From: Aeromicrobium sp. Root236
GTDB taxonomy: Bacteria > Actinomycetota > Actinomycetes > Propionibacteriales > Nocardioidaceae
DNA: 64,000 nt
Direction: 5' to 3'
Assembly (NCBI RefSeq): GCF_001428805.1
Contig: NZ_LMIS01000001.1
Location: 2,096,976-2,160,975, forward strand
The translations under genes and the position numbers were made by a program. The notes beneath the pieces are model-generated. The model saw only the letters and a program-made list of their open reading frames with translations, was not told where the DNA came from and searched no databases. Below are positions 24,381-33,095 of the stretch, piece by piece. The first letter of the stretch is position 1. Each line of letters starts with the position of its first letter.

Positions 24381-25316
24381 ATGACCTGGAGCACCCGCGA
24401 CATCCCCGACCTCACCGGCAAGCGTGCCGTCATCACGGGCGTCACCGGGGGCCTGGGCCTGCACACCGCGATCGGGCTCGGCCGGGCCGGCGCCGACCTC
24501 GTCGTGACGGCCCGCGACGAGCGCAAGGCCGAGATCGCCCTCGCCCGCATCGCCGACAAGGCGCCGGGCGCGCTAGCCGAGGTCGTCTCGCTCGACCTCG
24601 CCGACCTCGCCGACGTGCGACGGGCGGCGGCCGAGGTCACCAAGACGTACGAGCGCGTCGACATCCTCGTCAACAACGCCGGCATCATGGTGCCCCCGCG
24701 CTACTCGACGACCGCCGACGGGTTCGAGCTCCAGATCGGCACCAACCACCTCGGCCACTTCGCGTGGACCGCGGCCCTGTGGCCGGTCCTGCGCGACAGC
24801 GCCGCCCGCATCGTCTCCGTCGCCTCGCTGGCGCACACGACGGTCGGCAGCGTCGACCTCACCACGCTGGCCCCCGGCGGCACACCCCAGCGCTACCGCC
24901 GCTGGCAGTCGTACGGCCAGTCCAAGCTGGCCAACCTGCTGTTCGCCCTCGAGCTCGACCGCCGGGCCAAGGCCGCCGGGCTGGACGTCGTGAGCGTCGG
25001 CGCCCACCCGGGCTACGCCGCCACGAACATCACGAAGACCGGACCCACCAGCAGCGGGCTCTCACTGCCGGGAATGGGCATGCACCAGGTCAGCCGGATC
25101 ATCGCGCAACCCGCCGCGCTCGGTGCGATGCCGCTGCTGATGGCGGCGACCGATCCGGCCCTCACCGGTGGCGAGTACGTCGGGCCGTCGGGCTTCCGCG
25201 GGCTCCGCGGCAAGCCCAGGATCGTGACGCCGAGCCGGGCCGCGCGGGACGAGGAGCTCGCGCGGGACCTGTGGTCGGCGTCCGAGACGGCGGTCGGCGC
25301 GACGTTCGAGGTCTGA
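24381..25316 (+). CDS. short-chain dehydrogenase/reductase
   Basis: 311 residues with a Rossmann core: TGVTGGLG for cofactor binding, where Val and Gly stand in the usual TGxxxGIG, an Arg after the second strand (TARDE) that suggests NADP, NNAG, Ser in SVASL and the catalytic YGQSK. The extended C-terminus with SRAARDEE matches the oxidoreductase class of SDRs related to retinol/protochlorophyllide reductases. The substrate is unknown. It starts 28 bases after the mycothiol-type enzyme, probably in the same transcription unit. Confidence 0.88.
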   Translation: MTWSTRDIPDLTGKRAVITGVTGGLGLHTAIGLGRAGADLVVTARDERKAEIALARIADKAPGALAEVVSLDLADLADVRRAAAEVTKTYERVDILVNNAGIMVPPRYSTTADGFELQIGTNHLGHFAWTAALWPVLRDSAARIVSVASLAHTTVGSVDLTTLAPGGTPQRYRRWQSYGQSKLANLLFALELDRRAKAAGLDVVSVGAHPGYAATNITKTGPTSSGLSLPGMGMHQVSRIIAQPAALGAMPLLMAATDPALTGGEYVGPSGFRGLRGKPRIVTPSRAARDEELARDLWSASETAVGATFEV

Positions 25317-25374
25317 CCCGCGAACCGCTCTGCGATGCCCGAGAGAATCGCGGATCACGCGCCGATTCGCCTCA

Positions 25375-25390
25375 TGTGGGATCGCCCACA
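25375..25390. other. small hairpin after the SDR gene
   Basis: TGTGGG and CCCACA around ATCG, 59 bases past the SDR stop, could be a weak terminator. The 129-base gap otherwise holds only the promoter region of the next GNAT gene; GACGTAACGTC at 25425-25435 is a short palindrome close to that start. Confidence 0.35.
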
Positions 25391-25445
25391 CGCACCCTGT
25401 CCTCGCGTGCCTTCCGCGCCAGGTTGACGTAACGTCGAAGACCTG

Positions 25446-25910
25446 ATGATTCGAGACATGACGCACAGCGACTTCGACACCATCGTCCACCTCAACCAGA
25501 ACGCCCTCGAGGGCGTCGGACCCCTCGACAACGAGAGCCTCTCGCTCCTCGTCAAGATGTCCGACCAGGCGCTCGTCGCCGAGGACTCCGGCGACATCGC
25601 CGGCTTCGTCATCACCCTGCCCCCAGGTGCCGAGTACGACTCGAGCCGCTACCGGTGGTTCGAGGACAAGCTCGTCGACGACTACGTCTACCTGGACCGC
25701 ATCGTCGTGTCCGGTGACCACCGCCGCAAGGGGGTGGCCTCCAAGCTCTACGAGGAGATCGAGGGCGACACTCCCGTCGCGCTCGAGGTCTACGAGACCA
25801 ACGACGTCTCCCTCGCGTTCCACGAGAGCCGCGGCTTCGAGGAAGTCGGCGCGCTGACGCACGACGGCAAGACCAACCTCATGCTGGTCCGCGAGCCCGA
25901 CGAGGCCTGA
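25446..25910 (+). CDS. GNAT N-acetyltransferase
   Basis: 154 residues. The acetyl-CoA-binding motif A reads YLDRIVVSGDHRRKGVASKLYEEI and motif B EVYETNDVSLAFHESRGFEEVG, both standard GNAT elements. The substrate cannot be inferred. The gene stands alone, with a strong terminator after it. Confidence 0.85.
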   Translation: MIRDMTHSDFDTIVHLNQNALEGVGPLDNESLSLLVKMSDQALVAEDSGDIAGFVITLPPGAEYDSSRYRWFEDKLVDDYVYLDRIVVSGDHRRKGVASKLYEEIEGDTPVALEVYETNDVSLAFHESRGFEEVGALTHDGKTNLMLVREPDEA

Positions 25911-25930
25911 GCCTCCGACCCCACCTCGTG

Positions 25931-25965
25931 GCGGGCCATCGACCGTACGACGGTCGGTGGCCCGC
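25931..25965 (+). terminator. intrinsic terminator after the GNAT gene
   Basis: A 16-base stem (GCGGGCCATCGACCGT paired with 25950-25965, one G-T pair) and a three-base loop, followed by TCCTCGTTGATCTT, 20 bases past the stop. Confidence 0.88.
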
Positions 25966-26027
25966 TCCTCGTTGATCTTCCGCCAATTCCCGGCGACGCG
26001 CGGCACCCGAGCCCTACTGTGATCGGC

Positions 26028-26381
26028 ATGTCCATCAACGAGCCTCCCCCGCCGCAGCGCGGGCTCACCGGCGCGGAGCGCGGTCCCGCCCTCACCGACC
26101 TCGAGCACGAGGTCGCCGACGCCCGGTCCATGCCGCAGAAGCTGCTCGCGGCCGCCAGCCCGAAGCTCTACTTCGGGATGGTCAAGGAGTATCCGGCCGG
26201 CATCAAGCAGTTCCTCTGGTTGTGCCTCGGCATCCTCTACCCGTTCTGGCTGATCGCCGTGGTCATCGCCTGGCCGGTCATGATGATCCTGAAGCTCCTC
26301 GGCAAGATCCTGTTCGCCGTCTGGTGGTTCTGCACCGGTTGGTTCTGGAAGCGGCTCGGCGGCGAGAAACCGAGCGCCTGA
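26028..26381 (+). CDS. small membrane protein of unknown function
   Basis: 117 residues: a Pro-rich start, an amphipathic helix around residues 25-50, then hydrophobic segments at ~62-85 and ~85-105 (LWLCLGILYPFWLIAVVIAWPVMMI) and an aromatic-rich tail WWFCTGWFWKRL. ATG 26028 is chosen; an in-frame GTG three codons earlier is possible. The stop is directly adjacent to the next GTG, so the two genes form one unit. No family recognised. Confidence 0.62.
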   Translation: MSINEPPPPQRGLTGAERGPALTDLEHEVADARSMPQKLLAAASPKLYFGMVKEYPAGIKQFLWLCLGILYPFWLIAVVIAWPVMMILKLLGKILFAVWWFCTGWFWKRLGGEKPSA

Positions 26382-27259
26382 GTGAGGCTCCTGCCGCGGC
26401 GACGTTCCGGCGTCACGGTGTCGGTCGCTCCTGACCGCCCCCTCCTGCCGACGGAGTCGCTCACCGCGACCGTCACGCTCGACGAGCCTCTGGACGACGT
26501 CATCGACGCCCGGATCGAGATCGGGTACGTCAACACCTACACGTACGAGTGGGCGCGCAACACCACCACCGACCTGATCGGCCCGACGAGTGCCGGCGGC
26601 CGCAGCGACGCCAAGGACTGGGTCGCGGCCGGCCATGCCCCGATCACGTTCGCCGGCGGCACGCTGGCAGCGGGGACGCACACCGCGACCGTACGACTGC
26701 CGTCGTGGTCCCCCGGTACGTCCGACCCTGCCGTGGCGTGGCAGGCCCGGCTCGCGGTCCAGCGCAGGGGCAGGTCGCCCGAGGCCGAGGCCTCGTTCAC
26801 GGTCGTCGTGCCTGCGCCCGATCCAGTCCCGACCGAGACGCGGCTCGTCCAGGGCGAGAGTGCGATCGCCAACAGCATCCGCTTCGACATCGTCCCGGAC
26901 GCGGTGGCCTACCGCGCCGGCGACGTGGTCCGCGGCACGATCTCGGTGACGCCGACCGAGCCGGTCACCAGGAGTGCCACCGCCGACGTGCGGTTCTACC
27001 GGACCCAGGTCTCGCATCCGCTCGAGAAGCCGCCGTCGCCCGACATCGAGTGGTTCAGCCGCCCCCACGTGACGGTGGCCAAGGACCTCGCACTGGTGCA
27101 GGGCGTCACGACCGAGGTCCCGTTCGAGCTGACCCTGCCCGCCGACGCCTCGCCGAGCGTCGAGGCGGTGCACAACTCGATCGAGTGGTGGGTGCTCGCG
27201 ACGATCACGTTCTCGGGCATGACCGGCGCGATCGAGCGTGCTCGGCGCGAGCTCGTGGT

Positions 27260-27272
<13 letters not shown>
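26382..27272 (+). CDS. beta-sandwich protein of unknown function (possibly arrestin/Spo0M-like)
   Basis: 296 residues without signal peptide. Two all-beta halves are apparent, residues ~8-150 and ~160-296, each beginning with a VxxxPD...LxAxVTL strand pattern (LLPTESLTATVTLDEP and YRAGDVVRGTISVTP). Two such halves recall arrestin-fold or Spo0M-like cytoplasmic proteins, but this is a structural impression. It starts at a GTG right after the stop of the small membrane protein, and its 3' end overlaps the convergent GNAT by 13 bases. Confidence 0.6.
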
Positions 27273-27829
<557 letters not shown>

Positions 27830-27844
27830 GCCTCATGATCTCAA

Positions 27845-29140
27845 CTAGCCGCGCGTGCGGCCGTAGGCCTCGGGCTCCTCGGCCATGACCTTGGCTCGCG
27901 ACTTGACCCGGTAGCGCCAGATCTGGGCCAGGCCGAGGAACCACAGGACGTACTGGAACGACATCGCCCACCTGAAGGCCGACGGTGTGTAGGCGGTCGA
28001 GGAGCCCGGGGTGCGCCAGTCGAGGATCACGCCGATCGCGACGACGAGCACGAGGCTCGCGACGAACCCGGCCTGGTTGACGATCGCCGTGGCGCTGCCG
28101 AGCCGATCGGCCGGGTTGGACGTACGCGCGAGGTCGAAGCCGATCATCGACGCCGGACCGCCGACGCCCATCACGATGACGAGCACCACCAGCAGCCCCA
28201 GCGGGGCGGGTCCGTGCCAGGCCAGCACGACGGTCCAGACCGCGACGATCGTGGCGAGGATGCCGAGCACGATCGTCGAGCGCTGCCACGGATGACGCGT
28301 GATCGCCCACCCCAGGACGGGCCCGGCGCTCATCACCGCCACGACCATCAGCGTCAGCAGCAACCCGGCGACGTGGTCGGACCGACCCTCCCCGCGTACG
28401 AAGAACGGGTAGCCCCACAGCAGGCCGAACGTCGTCGCGCTGAACTGGGTCGTGAAGTGCATCCAGAAGCCCAGCCGCGTGCCCGGTTGCGCCCACGAGG
28501 CGCTGAGACTGTGCCGGATGCCGCTCAGCGACAGGGCCGCGCCGCTGACGGAGCGGGCAGCCGGCGCGTCACGGACGACGGCCAGCAAGGCGAGCGTCAG
28601 GACCACCCCCAGCGACGCCGCGATGAGGTAGGACTTCGTCCAGCCCAGCTCGCGCAGCGCCACCGTCATCGGCACGGCCGCGATGATCGCACCGAGTTGG
28701 CCCGTGACGCCGGTCAGCTGTGTGATGAGGGGTACGCGGCGCGGCGCGAACCAGGTGTTGACCAGCCGCAGCACACAGATGAACGTCATGGCGTCGCCGA
28801 CCCCGACGAAGACCCGCGCGACGAGCGCCCAGGCGTACGTGTCGGCGAACGCGAAGCCGGCCTGGGCCAGAGTCAAGGTGATGGCGCCCGTCAGCAGCAC
28901 CCGCCGCGGGCCGAACCGGTCGACCAGCAGCCCGACGGGGATCTGCATGCCGGCGTAGACCAGCAGCTGCAGCATCGTGAACGTCGCCAGCTGGGCGGCC
29001 GAGATGTCGAACCGCTCCGTCGCGGCAAGACCGGCGACGGCGAGGGACGAGCGGTGGAACACCGCGAGGAGATAGACCAGGAGGGCGACGACCCAGACCG
29101 CGTATGCGCCGGGATGGCGGCTCTCGGCAGGGTGGCTCAC
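27845..29140 (-). CDS. MFS transporter
   Basis: 431 residues with about twelve transmembrane helices and the MFS signature GLLVDRFGPRRVLLTG between helices 2 and 3; the second half begins near residue 215. Helix 1 has AVFHRSSLAVAGL, as in the nitrate/sugar-phosphate-like subfamily, but the substrate is unknown. It is the first gene of a probable operon with the RimJ-type GNAT and is divergent from the NIPSNAP gene. Confidence 0.88.
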   Translation of the reverse strand: MSHPAESRHPGAYAVWVVALLVYLLAVFHRSSLAVAGLAATERFDISAAQLATFTMLQLLVYAGMQIPVGLLVDRFGPRRVLLTGAITLTLAQAGFAFADTYAWALVARVFVGVGDAMTFICVLRLVNTWFAPRRVPLITQLTGVTGQLGAIIAAVPMTVALRELGWTKSYLIAASLGVVLTLALLAVVRDAPAARSVSGAALSLSGIRHSLSASWAQPGTRLGFWMHFTTQFSATTFGLLWGYPFFVRGEGRSDHVAGLLLTLMVVAVMSAGPVLGWAITRHPWQRSTIVLGILATIVAVWTVVLAWHGPAPLGLLVVLVIVMGVGGPASMIGFDLARTSNPADRLGSATAIVNQAGFVASLVLVVAIGVILDWRTPGSSTAYTPSAFRWAMSFQYVLWFLGLAQIWRYRVKSRAKVMAEEPEAYGRTRG

Positions 29141-29198
29141 CGATCCAGTTTAGGGCGCTCGACGTGCCGTCCCGACCGCGGTGGGAGACGGTGGACGC

Positions 29199-29504
29199 AT
29201 GATCACCTGCGTTGTCGACTACGTCATCGACCCCGACAAGATCGCCGATTTCGAGGAGTTCGGCCGGCGCTGGATGCAGCTCGTCAACCAGCACGGCGGC
29301 ACCCACCACGGCTACTTCCTGCCCGCCGAGGGAGCGAGCGACCGGGCGCTCGCGTTGTTCAGCTTCCCGAGCCTCGCGGCGTACGAGGACTACCGCTCGC
29401 TGTTCGGCCAGGACCCGGACTTCGTCGAGGCCGACCGGATCCGCGACGAGAGCGGCTGCGTGCTGCGGTACGACCGCACGTTCATGCGGCCCCTGATGCC
29501 GTGA
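29199..29504 (+). CDS. NIPSNAP-family protein
   Basis: 101 residues with the ferredoxin-like dimeric alpha/beta-barrel pattern of NIPSNAP domains: TCVVDYVIDPDKIADFEEFGRRWM, HHGYFLPAEGASDRALALFSFPSLAAYEDYR and the C-terminal RTFMRPL. GGGAGA lies about 9 bases before the ATG. Biochemical function is unknown for the family. The DUF1684 gene follows 25 bases downstream. Confidence 0.83.
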   Translation: MITCVVDYVIDPDKIADFEEFGRRWMQLVNQHGGTHHGYFLPAEGASDRALALFSFPSLAAYEDYRSLFGQDPDFVEADRIRDESGCVLRYDRTFMRPLMP

Positions 29505-29529
29505 CCGCCCGTGTGCCACGGTGGGGTGC

Positions 29530-30132
29530 ATGGCTGACTCCCTGACCCTCGTCGACTGGCGCCGCCGCGTCAACGAGCTCTACGCCGACGTGCGCGCCGA
29601 GCCCGACCACGCAGCCGGACATGCGCGATGGCGCGCGGCCCGCGACGAGCTCTTCCGCACGCATCCGCAGACCCCGTTGCTCGAGGACGACCCGTTGCGC
29701 GAGACCGGACTGCCCTACTGGCCGTACGACCCCGAGCTGCGATTCGACGTGCCGTTGCTGGCGATGGATGAGACGGAGCCGCGGCTCGTCGACGCGGGCG
29801 GCGACGGCACGATCACCATGCGGCTCGTCGGACGGGTCGAGCTCCCCGACGTCGTCGGTGGCAGCCTGGACGTGTGGTGGCTGCACCAGTACGGCGGCGG
29901 GATCTTCGTGCCGCTGCGCGACGGCACGGCCGGTGACGGCAGCTACGGGGGCGGTCGCTACCTGCTCGACACCGCCAAGGGGTCGTGGCTCGGAGGCGAC
30001 GCCGAGTCACTGACGCTCGACCTCAACTACGCGTACCACCCGTCGTGCCGCTACAACCCGCGATGGCAGTGCCCTCTGGCCCCGCCCGGCAACACGATCA
30101 CGACCCGGGTCGAGGCGGGCGAACGGCTCTGA
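29530..30132 (+). CDS. DUF1684 protein
   Basis: 200 residues. The family is clear from the C-terminal block AYHPSCRYNPRWQCPLAPPGN (conserved Pro-Ser-Cys and CPLAPPxN) and the N-terminal WRRRVNELYADVR. The function is unknown; DUF1684 proteins are soluble, alpha/beta, and occur across actinobacteria and Bacteroidetes. It is likely co-transcribed with the NIPSNAP gene and ends at a bidirectional terminator. Confidence 0.85.
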   Translation: MADSLTLVDWRRRVNELYADVRAEPDHAAGHARWRAARDELFRTHPQTPLLEDDPLRETGLPYWPYDPELRFDVPLLAMDETEPRLVDAGGDGTITMRLVGRVELPDVVGGSLDVWWLHQYGGGIFVPLRDGTAGDGSYGGGRYLLDTAKGSWLGGDAESLTLDLNYAYHPSCRYNPRWQCPLAPPGNTITTRVEAGERL

Positions 30133-30164
30133 GGTGCGGACCGTGTCGAGGGTCTCCATGAAGA

Positions 30165-30201
30165 ACCGGGTGCCGGACCCTGAGCTGGTCCGGCACCCGG
30201 T
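30165..30201. terminator. bidirectional terminator between DUF1684 and hsp20
   Basis: A perfect 15-base inverted repeat (ACCGGGTGCCGGACC at 30165-30179, complement at 30187-30201) with a 7-base loop, in the 78-base convergent gap. Confidence 0.87.
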
Positions 30202-30210
30202 CTCGATGCG

Positions 30211-30630
30211 TCAGGCGGAGATCGACGTCTGCTCGGTCGCTCCGCCGAGGATGTCGATCTTGCGCGGCCTGGCGCGCTCGCTCACCGGGATCACGACGCT
30301 GAGGACACCGTTGTCGTAGTGCGCCGAGATCCCGTCGGTGTCGATGCCGTCGCCCAGGCTGAACTGACGGACGTAGCTGCCGTACGGACGCTCCTTGGCC
30401 AGCCACTTGGCGCCCTCGTGCGACGCCGGTGTGCGTTCGGCCCTGATGGTCAGCACGTGTCCGTCGAGATCGACGTCGACCGATCCGGGGTCGATGCCCG
30501 GGAGATCGGCGGCCAGGACGTAGCGGTCACCTTCGCGGAACAGGTCGACCGGCATGAGCCGGGTCCGCGACGTGAGCTGAGTGGTCAGGCGATCGAATTC
30601 GCTGAAAGGGTCAAAAGACATGTTCATCAT
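30211..30630 (-). CDS. hsp20: Hsp20/alpha-crystallin small heat-shock protein
   Basis: 139 residues: a short N-terminal arm, then the alpha-crystallin domain from MPVDLFREGDRYVLAADLPGI to ISAHYDNGVLSVVIPVSE, which includes the conserved GVL motif, and a C-terminal PRKIDI tail of the I-x-I type. It holds unfolding proteins for refolding. AAAGGAGA lies about 9 bases before the first of three closely spaced ATGs. Upstream is a HAIR element for HspR, so heat induction by derepression is expected; HspR itself and dnaK are not in this window. Confidence 0.93.
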   Translation of the reverse strand: MMNMSFDPFSEFDRLTTQLTSRTRLMPVDLFREGDRYVLAADLPGIDPGSVDVDLDGHVLTIRAERTPASHEGAKWLAKERPYGSYVRQFSLGDGIDTDGISAHYDNGVLSVVIPVSERARPRKIDILGGATEQTSISA

Positions 30631-30650
30631 CTGAAGATCTCCTTTCGAAA

Positions 30651-30671
30651 CTTGAGTCCATCGGACTCAAC
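30651..30671. promoter_or_regulatory. HAIR element (HspR operator) before hsp20
   Basis: CTTGAGT-N7-ACTCAAC matches the known HspR-associated inverted repeat CTTGAGT-N7-ACTCAAG at 13 of 14 positions; the inner bases extend the symmetry to TTGAGTCC/GGACTCAA. It lies between the predicted -10 region and the ribosome-binding site of hsp20. Confidence 0.85.
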
Positions 30672-30672
30672 T

Positions 30673-30687
30673 CTTACGAGACGTAAG
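30673..30687. promoter_or_regulatory. second inverted repeat in the hsp20 promoter
   Basis: CTTACG-AGA-CGTAAG is a perfect 6-base inverted repeat starting one base beyond the HAIR element. It overlaps a possible promoter (minus strand TTGTTG, 17 bases, TAAGAG) and may bind a second regulator. Confidence 0.5.
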
Positions 30688-30767
30688 TTAGAACAACAAC
30701 CGGCCTCGTTCAAGTCCCGAATCCCTGAGAAAAATCTGAAAAATCTGTTGCGGTTGCAGCCGATTCG

Positions 30768-32108
30768 TCAGAACGTCAGGGCCAGTGCGGGGTCGCGGAG
30801 GATCGCGGCGACATCGGCGAGGAACCGCGAGCCCTGCTCACCGTCGACGACCCGGTGGTCGAAGCTCAGCGCGAGGGTCGTGACCCAGCGAGCCACGATC
30901 TCGTCGTCGTCGCCGACCCACGGCCGCTTGTTGATCGCGCCGACCGCCAGGATCCCGGACTCGCCGGGATTGAGGATCGGCGTGCCGGCGTCGATGCCGA
31001 ACACCCCGATGTTGGTGATCGTGAACGACCCGCCACTCATCTGGGCCGGCTGCGTCTTGCCGTCGCGCGCCGTCGCGATGAGCTCGGCGAACGCCTGCGC
31101 GAGCTCGGGCATCGTCTTGGAGTCGGCGCCGACGATGTTGGGCACGACGAGCCCCCGGGGCGTCGCCGCGGCGATGCCGAGGTTGACCGATCCCTTGAGC
31201 ACGATCTCCTGCGCTGCGTCGTCCCACGAGGCGTTGAGCTCCGGCGTGCGACGCATCGCGAGGCACACCGCCCGCGCGACGATCAGCAGCGGCGAGACGC
31301 GTACGCCGGCGAACCGCTCGTCGGTCTTGAGCTGGGCGACGAGCTCCATCGTCCTGGAGACGTCGACCGTCACCCACTCGGTGACGTGCGGAGCGGTGAA
31401 CGCCGACGACACCATCGCCTCGGCGGTCATCTTGCGGACGCCCTTGATCGGGATGCGCTGGTCCTCGAGCGAGGTGGAGGTGGACGGTTTCGTGTCGACA
31501 GGCTCAACGACCGGCTGGGCGCGCAGGCCGGCGAACGCCTCGACGTCGGCGCGCGTGATGATGTCGCCCTGCGCCGGCACGGAGTCGAGGTCGATGCCGA
31601 GGTCCTTGGCGAGCTTGCGGACCGGGGGCTTGGCGAGTGCCCGGATCGAGCGCTGGGGCACCTTCTCGGTGTCGACCGACGCGACGGCACCCTTGCGGGC
31701 GCGGCGCTTGGTCGACGTGGCCCGCGGGCCGTAGCCCACGAGGACCGACTGGCGCTCCTCCTTGGCCTTGATCGCCGGAGTCGCCACGGGCTCGGGCACC
31801 AGGTCACCCGCAGCGGCGAACTCACCGGCCGTCATCGCGTCGGGCAGCTGGGGCCCGTCGGTCGCCGGCTCGTCGGCGGAGGTGATGCGGATGATCGGGG
31901 TGCCGACGTCGACGGTCTGGCCCTCGTCGACGAGCAACGCCTCGACAGTGCCCTCGTAGGGGCTCGGCAGCTCGACGATCGACTTGGCGGTCTCGATGTC
32001 GACGATGATGTCGTTGACCTTGATCTGGTCGCCGACGGAGACCTTCCACGTCACGATCTCGGCCTCGGTCAGGCCCTCGCCCACGTCGGGCAGCTTGAAC
32101 TCACTCAT
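30768..32108 (-). CDS. bkdC: branched-chain 2-oxoacid dehydrogenase E2 (dihydrolipoamide acyltransferase)
   Basis: 446 residues. The lipoyl domain (~1-80) has VDIETAKSIVELPSPYEG with Lys42 as lipoylation site; a Pro/Ala/charged linker follows; a peripheral subunit-binding domain has KPPVRKLAKDLGIDL; the acyltransferase core (~215-446) ends with SFDHRVVDGEQGSRFL, carrying the catalytic His-Asp. It transfers branched acyl groups from E1 to CoA. ATG 32108 with AGGAGT is used rather than a TTG one codon earlier. The linker contains VVEPVDT encoded by a short repeat-like DNA element. It is third in bkdA-bkdB-bkdC; no E3 gene follows. Confidence 0.92.
   Translation of the reverse strand: MSEFKLPDVGEGLTEAEIVTWKVSVGDQIKVNDIIVDIETAKSIVELPSPYEGTVEALLVDEGQTVDVGTPIIRITSADEPATDGPQLPDAMTAGEFAAAGDLVPEPVATPAIKAKEERQSVLVGYGPRATSTKRRARKGAVASVDTEKVPQRSIRALAKPPVRKLAKDLGIDLDSVPAQGDIITRADVEAFAGLRAQPVVEPVDTKPSTSTSLEDQRIPIKGVRKMTAEAMVSSAFTAPHVTEWVTVDVSRTMELVAQLKTDERFAGVRVSPLLIVARAVCLAMRRTPELNASWDDAAQEIVLKGSVNLGIAAATPRGLVVPNIVGADSKTMPELAQAFAELIATARDGKTQPAQMSGGSFTITNIGVFGIDAGTPILNPGESGILAVGAINKRPWVGDDDEIVARWVTTLALSFDHRVVDGEQGSRFLADVAAILRDPALALTF
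31486..31514. repeat. repeat-like insertion in the bkdC linker (VVEPVDT coding)
   Basis: On the plus strand the segment reads GGTTTCGTGTCGACAGGC followed by TCAACGACCGG. It resembles a short dispersed sequence (GTTTCGACAGGCTCAACCAC type) that I recall as frequent in Nocardioidaceae and Microbacteriaceae genomes, and here encodes VVEPVDTKP within the flexible E2 linker. Only one copy is visible in this window, so the assignment rests on memory. Confidence 0.4.
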
Positions 32109-32117
32109 CAACGACTC

Positions 32118-33095
32118 CTAGTACGCCAGCGAACGGTCGACCGCGTCGAGCACGCGGTCGAGGCCGGGCAGGAACTCTTCCTCGACGCGGCTCGGCGGGT
32201 AGGGCAGGTCATAGCCCGTGACCCGGATGACCGGCGCCTCGAGGGAGTAGAAGCACGACTCGGTGATGCGCGACGAGATCTCGGCGCCGAGACCCAGGGT
32301 CTGCGACGCCTCGTGCACGACGATCGCCCGGCCCGTGCGGCGTACGGACTCGAAGACCGGCGCCAGGTCGAGCGGCGACAGCGTCCGGAGGTCGATGACC
32401 TCCAGGCTCATGCTCTCCTCGGCCGCGGCCTCGGCGGCCTCCAGGCATGTCTTGACCATCGGCCCGTACGCGATGAGGGTCGCGTCGGTGCCGTCGCGAA
32501 CGATCTTGGAGGCGTGCAGCGGGAGCGGCTCGGACTCGGTGTCGACCTCGCCCTGGTCCCAGTAGCGCCGCTTGGGCTCCATGAACACGATCGGGTCGTC
32601 GCTCGCGATCGCCTGCTGGATCATCCAGAACGCGTCGTTGGCGTTCGAGCACGACACGACCTTGAGGCCCGCGGTCAGCGCGAACTGCGCCTCGGGGCTC
32701 TCGGAGTGGTGCTCGACCGCGCCGATGCCGCCGCCGAACGGGATGCGGATGACGATCGGCATCTTGACCCGGCCCTGGCTGCGGAAGTGCAGCTTGGCGA
32801 CCTGGCTGACGATCTGGTCGTAGGCCGGGTAGACGAAGCCGTCGAACTGGATCTCGAGGACCGGGCGGTAGCCCCGGAACGCGAGGCCGACCGCGGTGCC
32901 GACGATGCCGCTCTCGGCGAGGGGAGCGTCGATGACGCGGCTCTCGCCGAAGTCCTTCTGCAGGCCGTCGGTGATGCGGAAGACGCCGCCGAGCTTGCCG
33001 ACGTCCTCACCCATGATCAGGACCTTGTCGTCGGCCTCCATCGCGGCCCGCAGGCCGGCGTTGAGGCCCTTGCCGAGCGGCATCTTCGTGCTCAT
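32118..33095 (-). CDS. bkdB: branched-chain 2-oxoacid dehydrogenase E1 beta subunit
   Basis: 325 residues, transketolase-like pyrimidine-binding and C-terminal domains. GEDVGKLGGVFRITDGLQKDFG (Glu that activates thiamine diphosphate), the FGGGIGAVEHHSESPEA potassium/phosphorylation-loop region and TLSPLDLAPVFESVRRTGRAIVVHEA are diagnostic of E1 beta. With BkdA it forms the heterotetramer that decarboxylates 2-oxo acids from Leu, Ile and Val, feeding branched-chain fatty acid priming. It overlaps bkdA by 4 bases (ATGA) and precedes bkdC. Confidence 0.94.
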   Translation of the reverse strand: MSTKMPLGKGLNAGLRAAMEADDKVLIMGEDVGKLGGVFRITDGLQKDFGESRVIDAPLAESGIVGTAVGLAFRGYRPVLEIQFDGFVYPAYDQIVSQVAKLHFRSQGRVKMPIVIRIPFGGGIGAVEHHSESPEAQFALTAGLKVVSCSNANDAFWMIQQAIASDDPIVFMEPKRRYWDQGEVDTESEPLPLHASKIVRDGTDATLIAYGPMVKTCLEAAEAAAEESMSLEVIDLRTLSPLDLAPVFESVRRTGRAIVVHEASQTLGLGAEISSRITESCFYSLEAPVIRVTGYDLPYPPSRVEEEFLPGLDRVLDAVDRSLAY

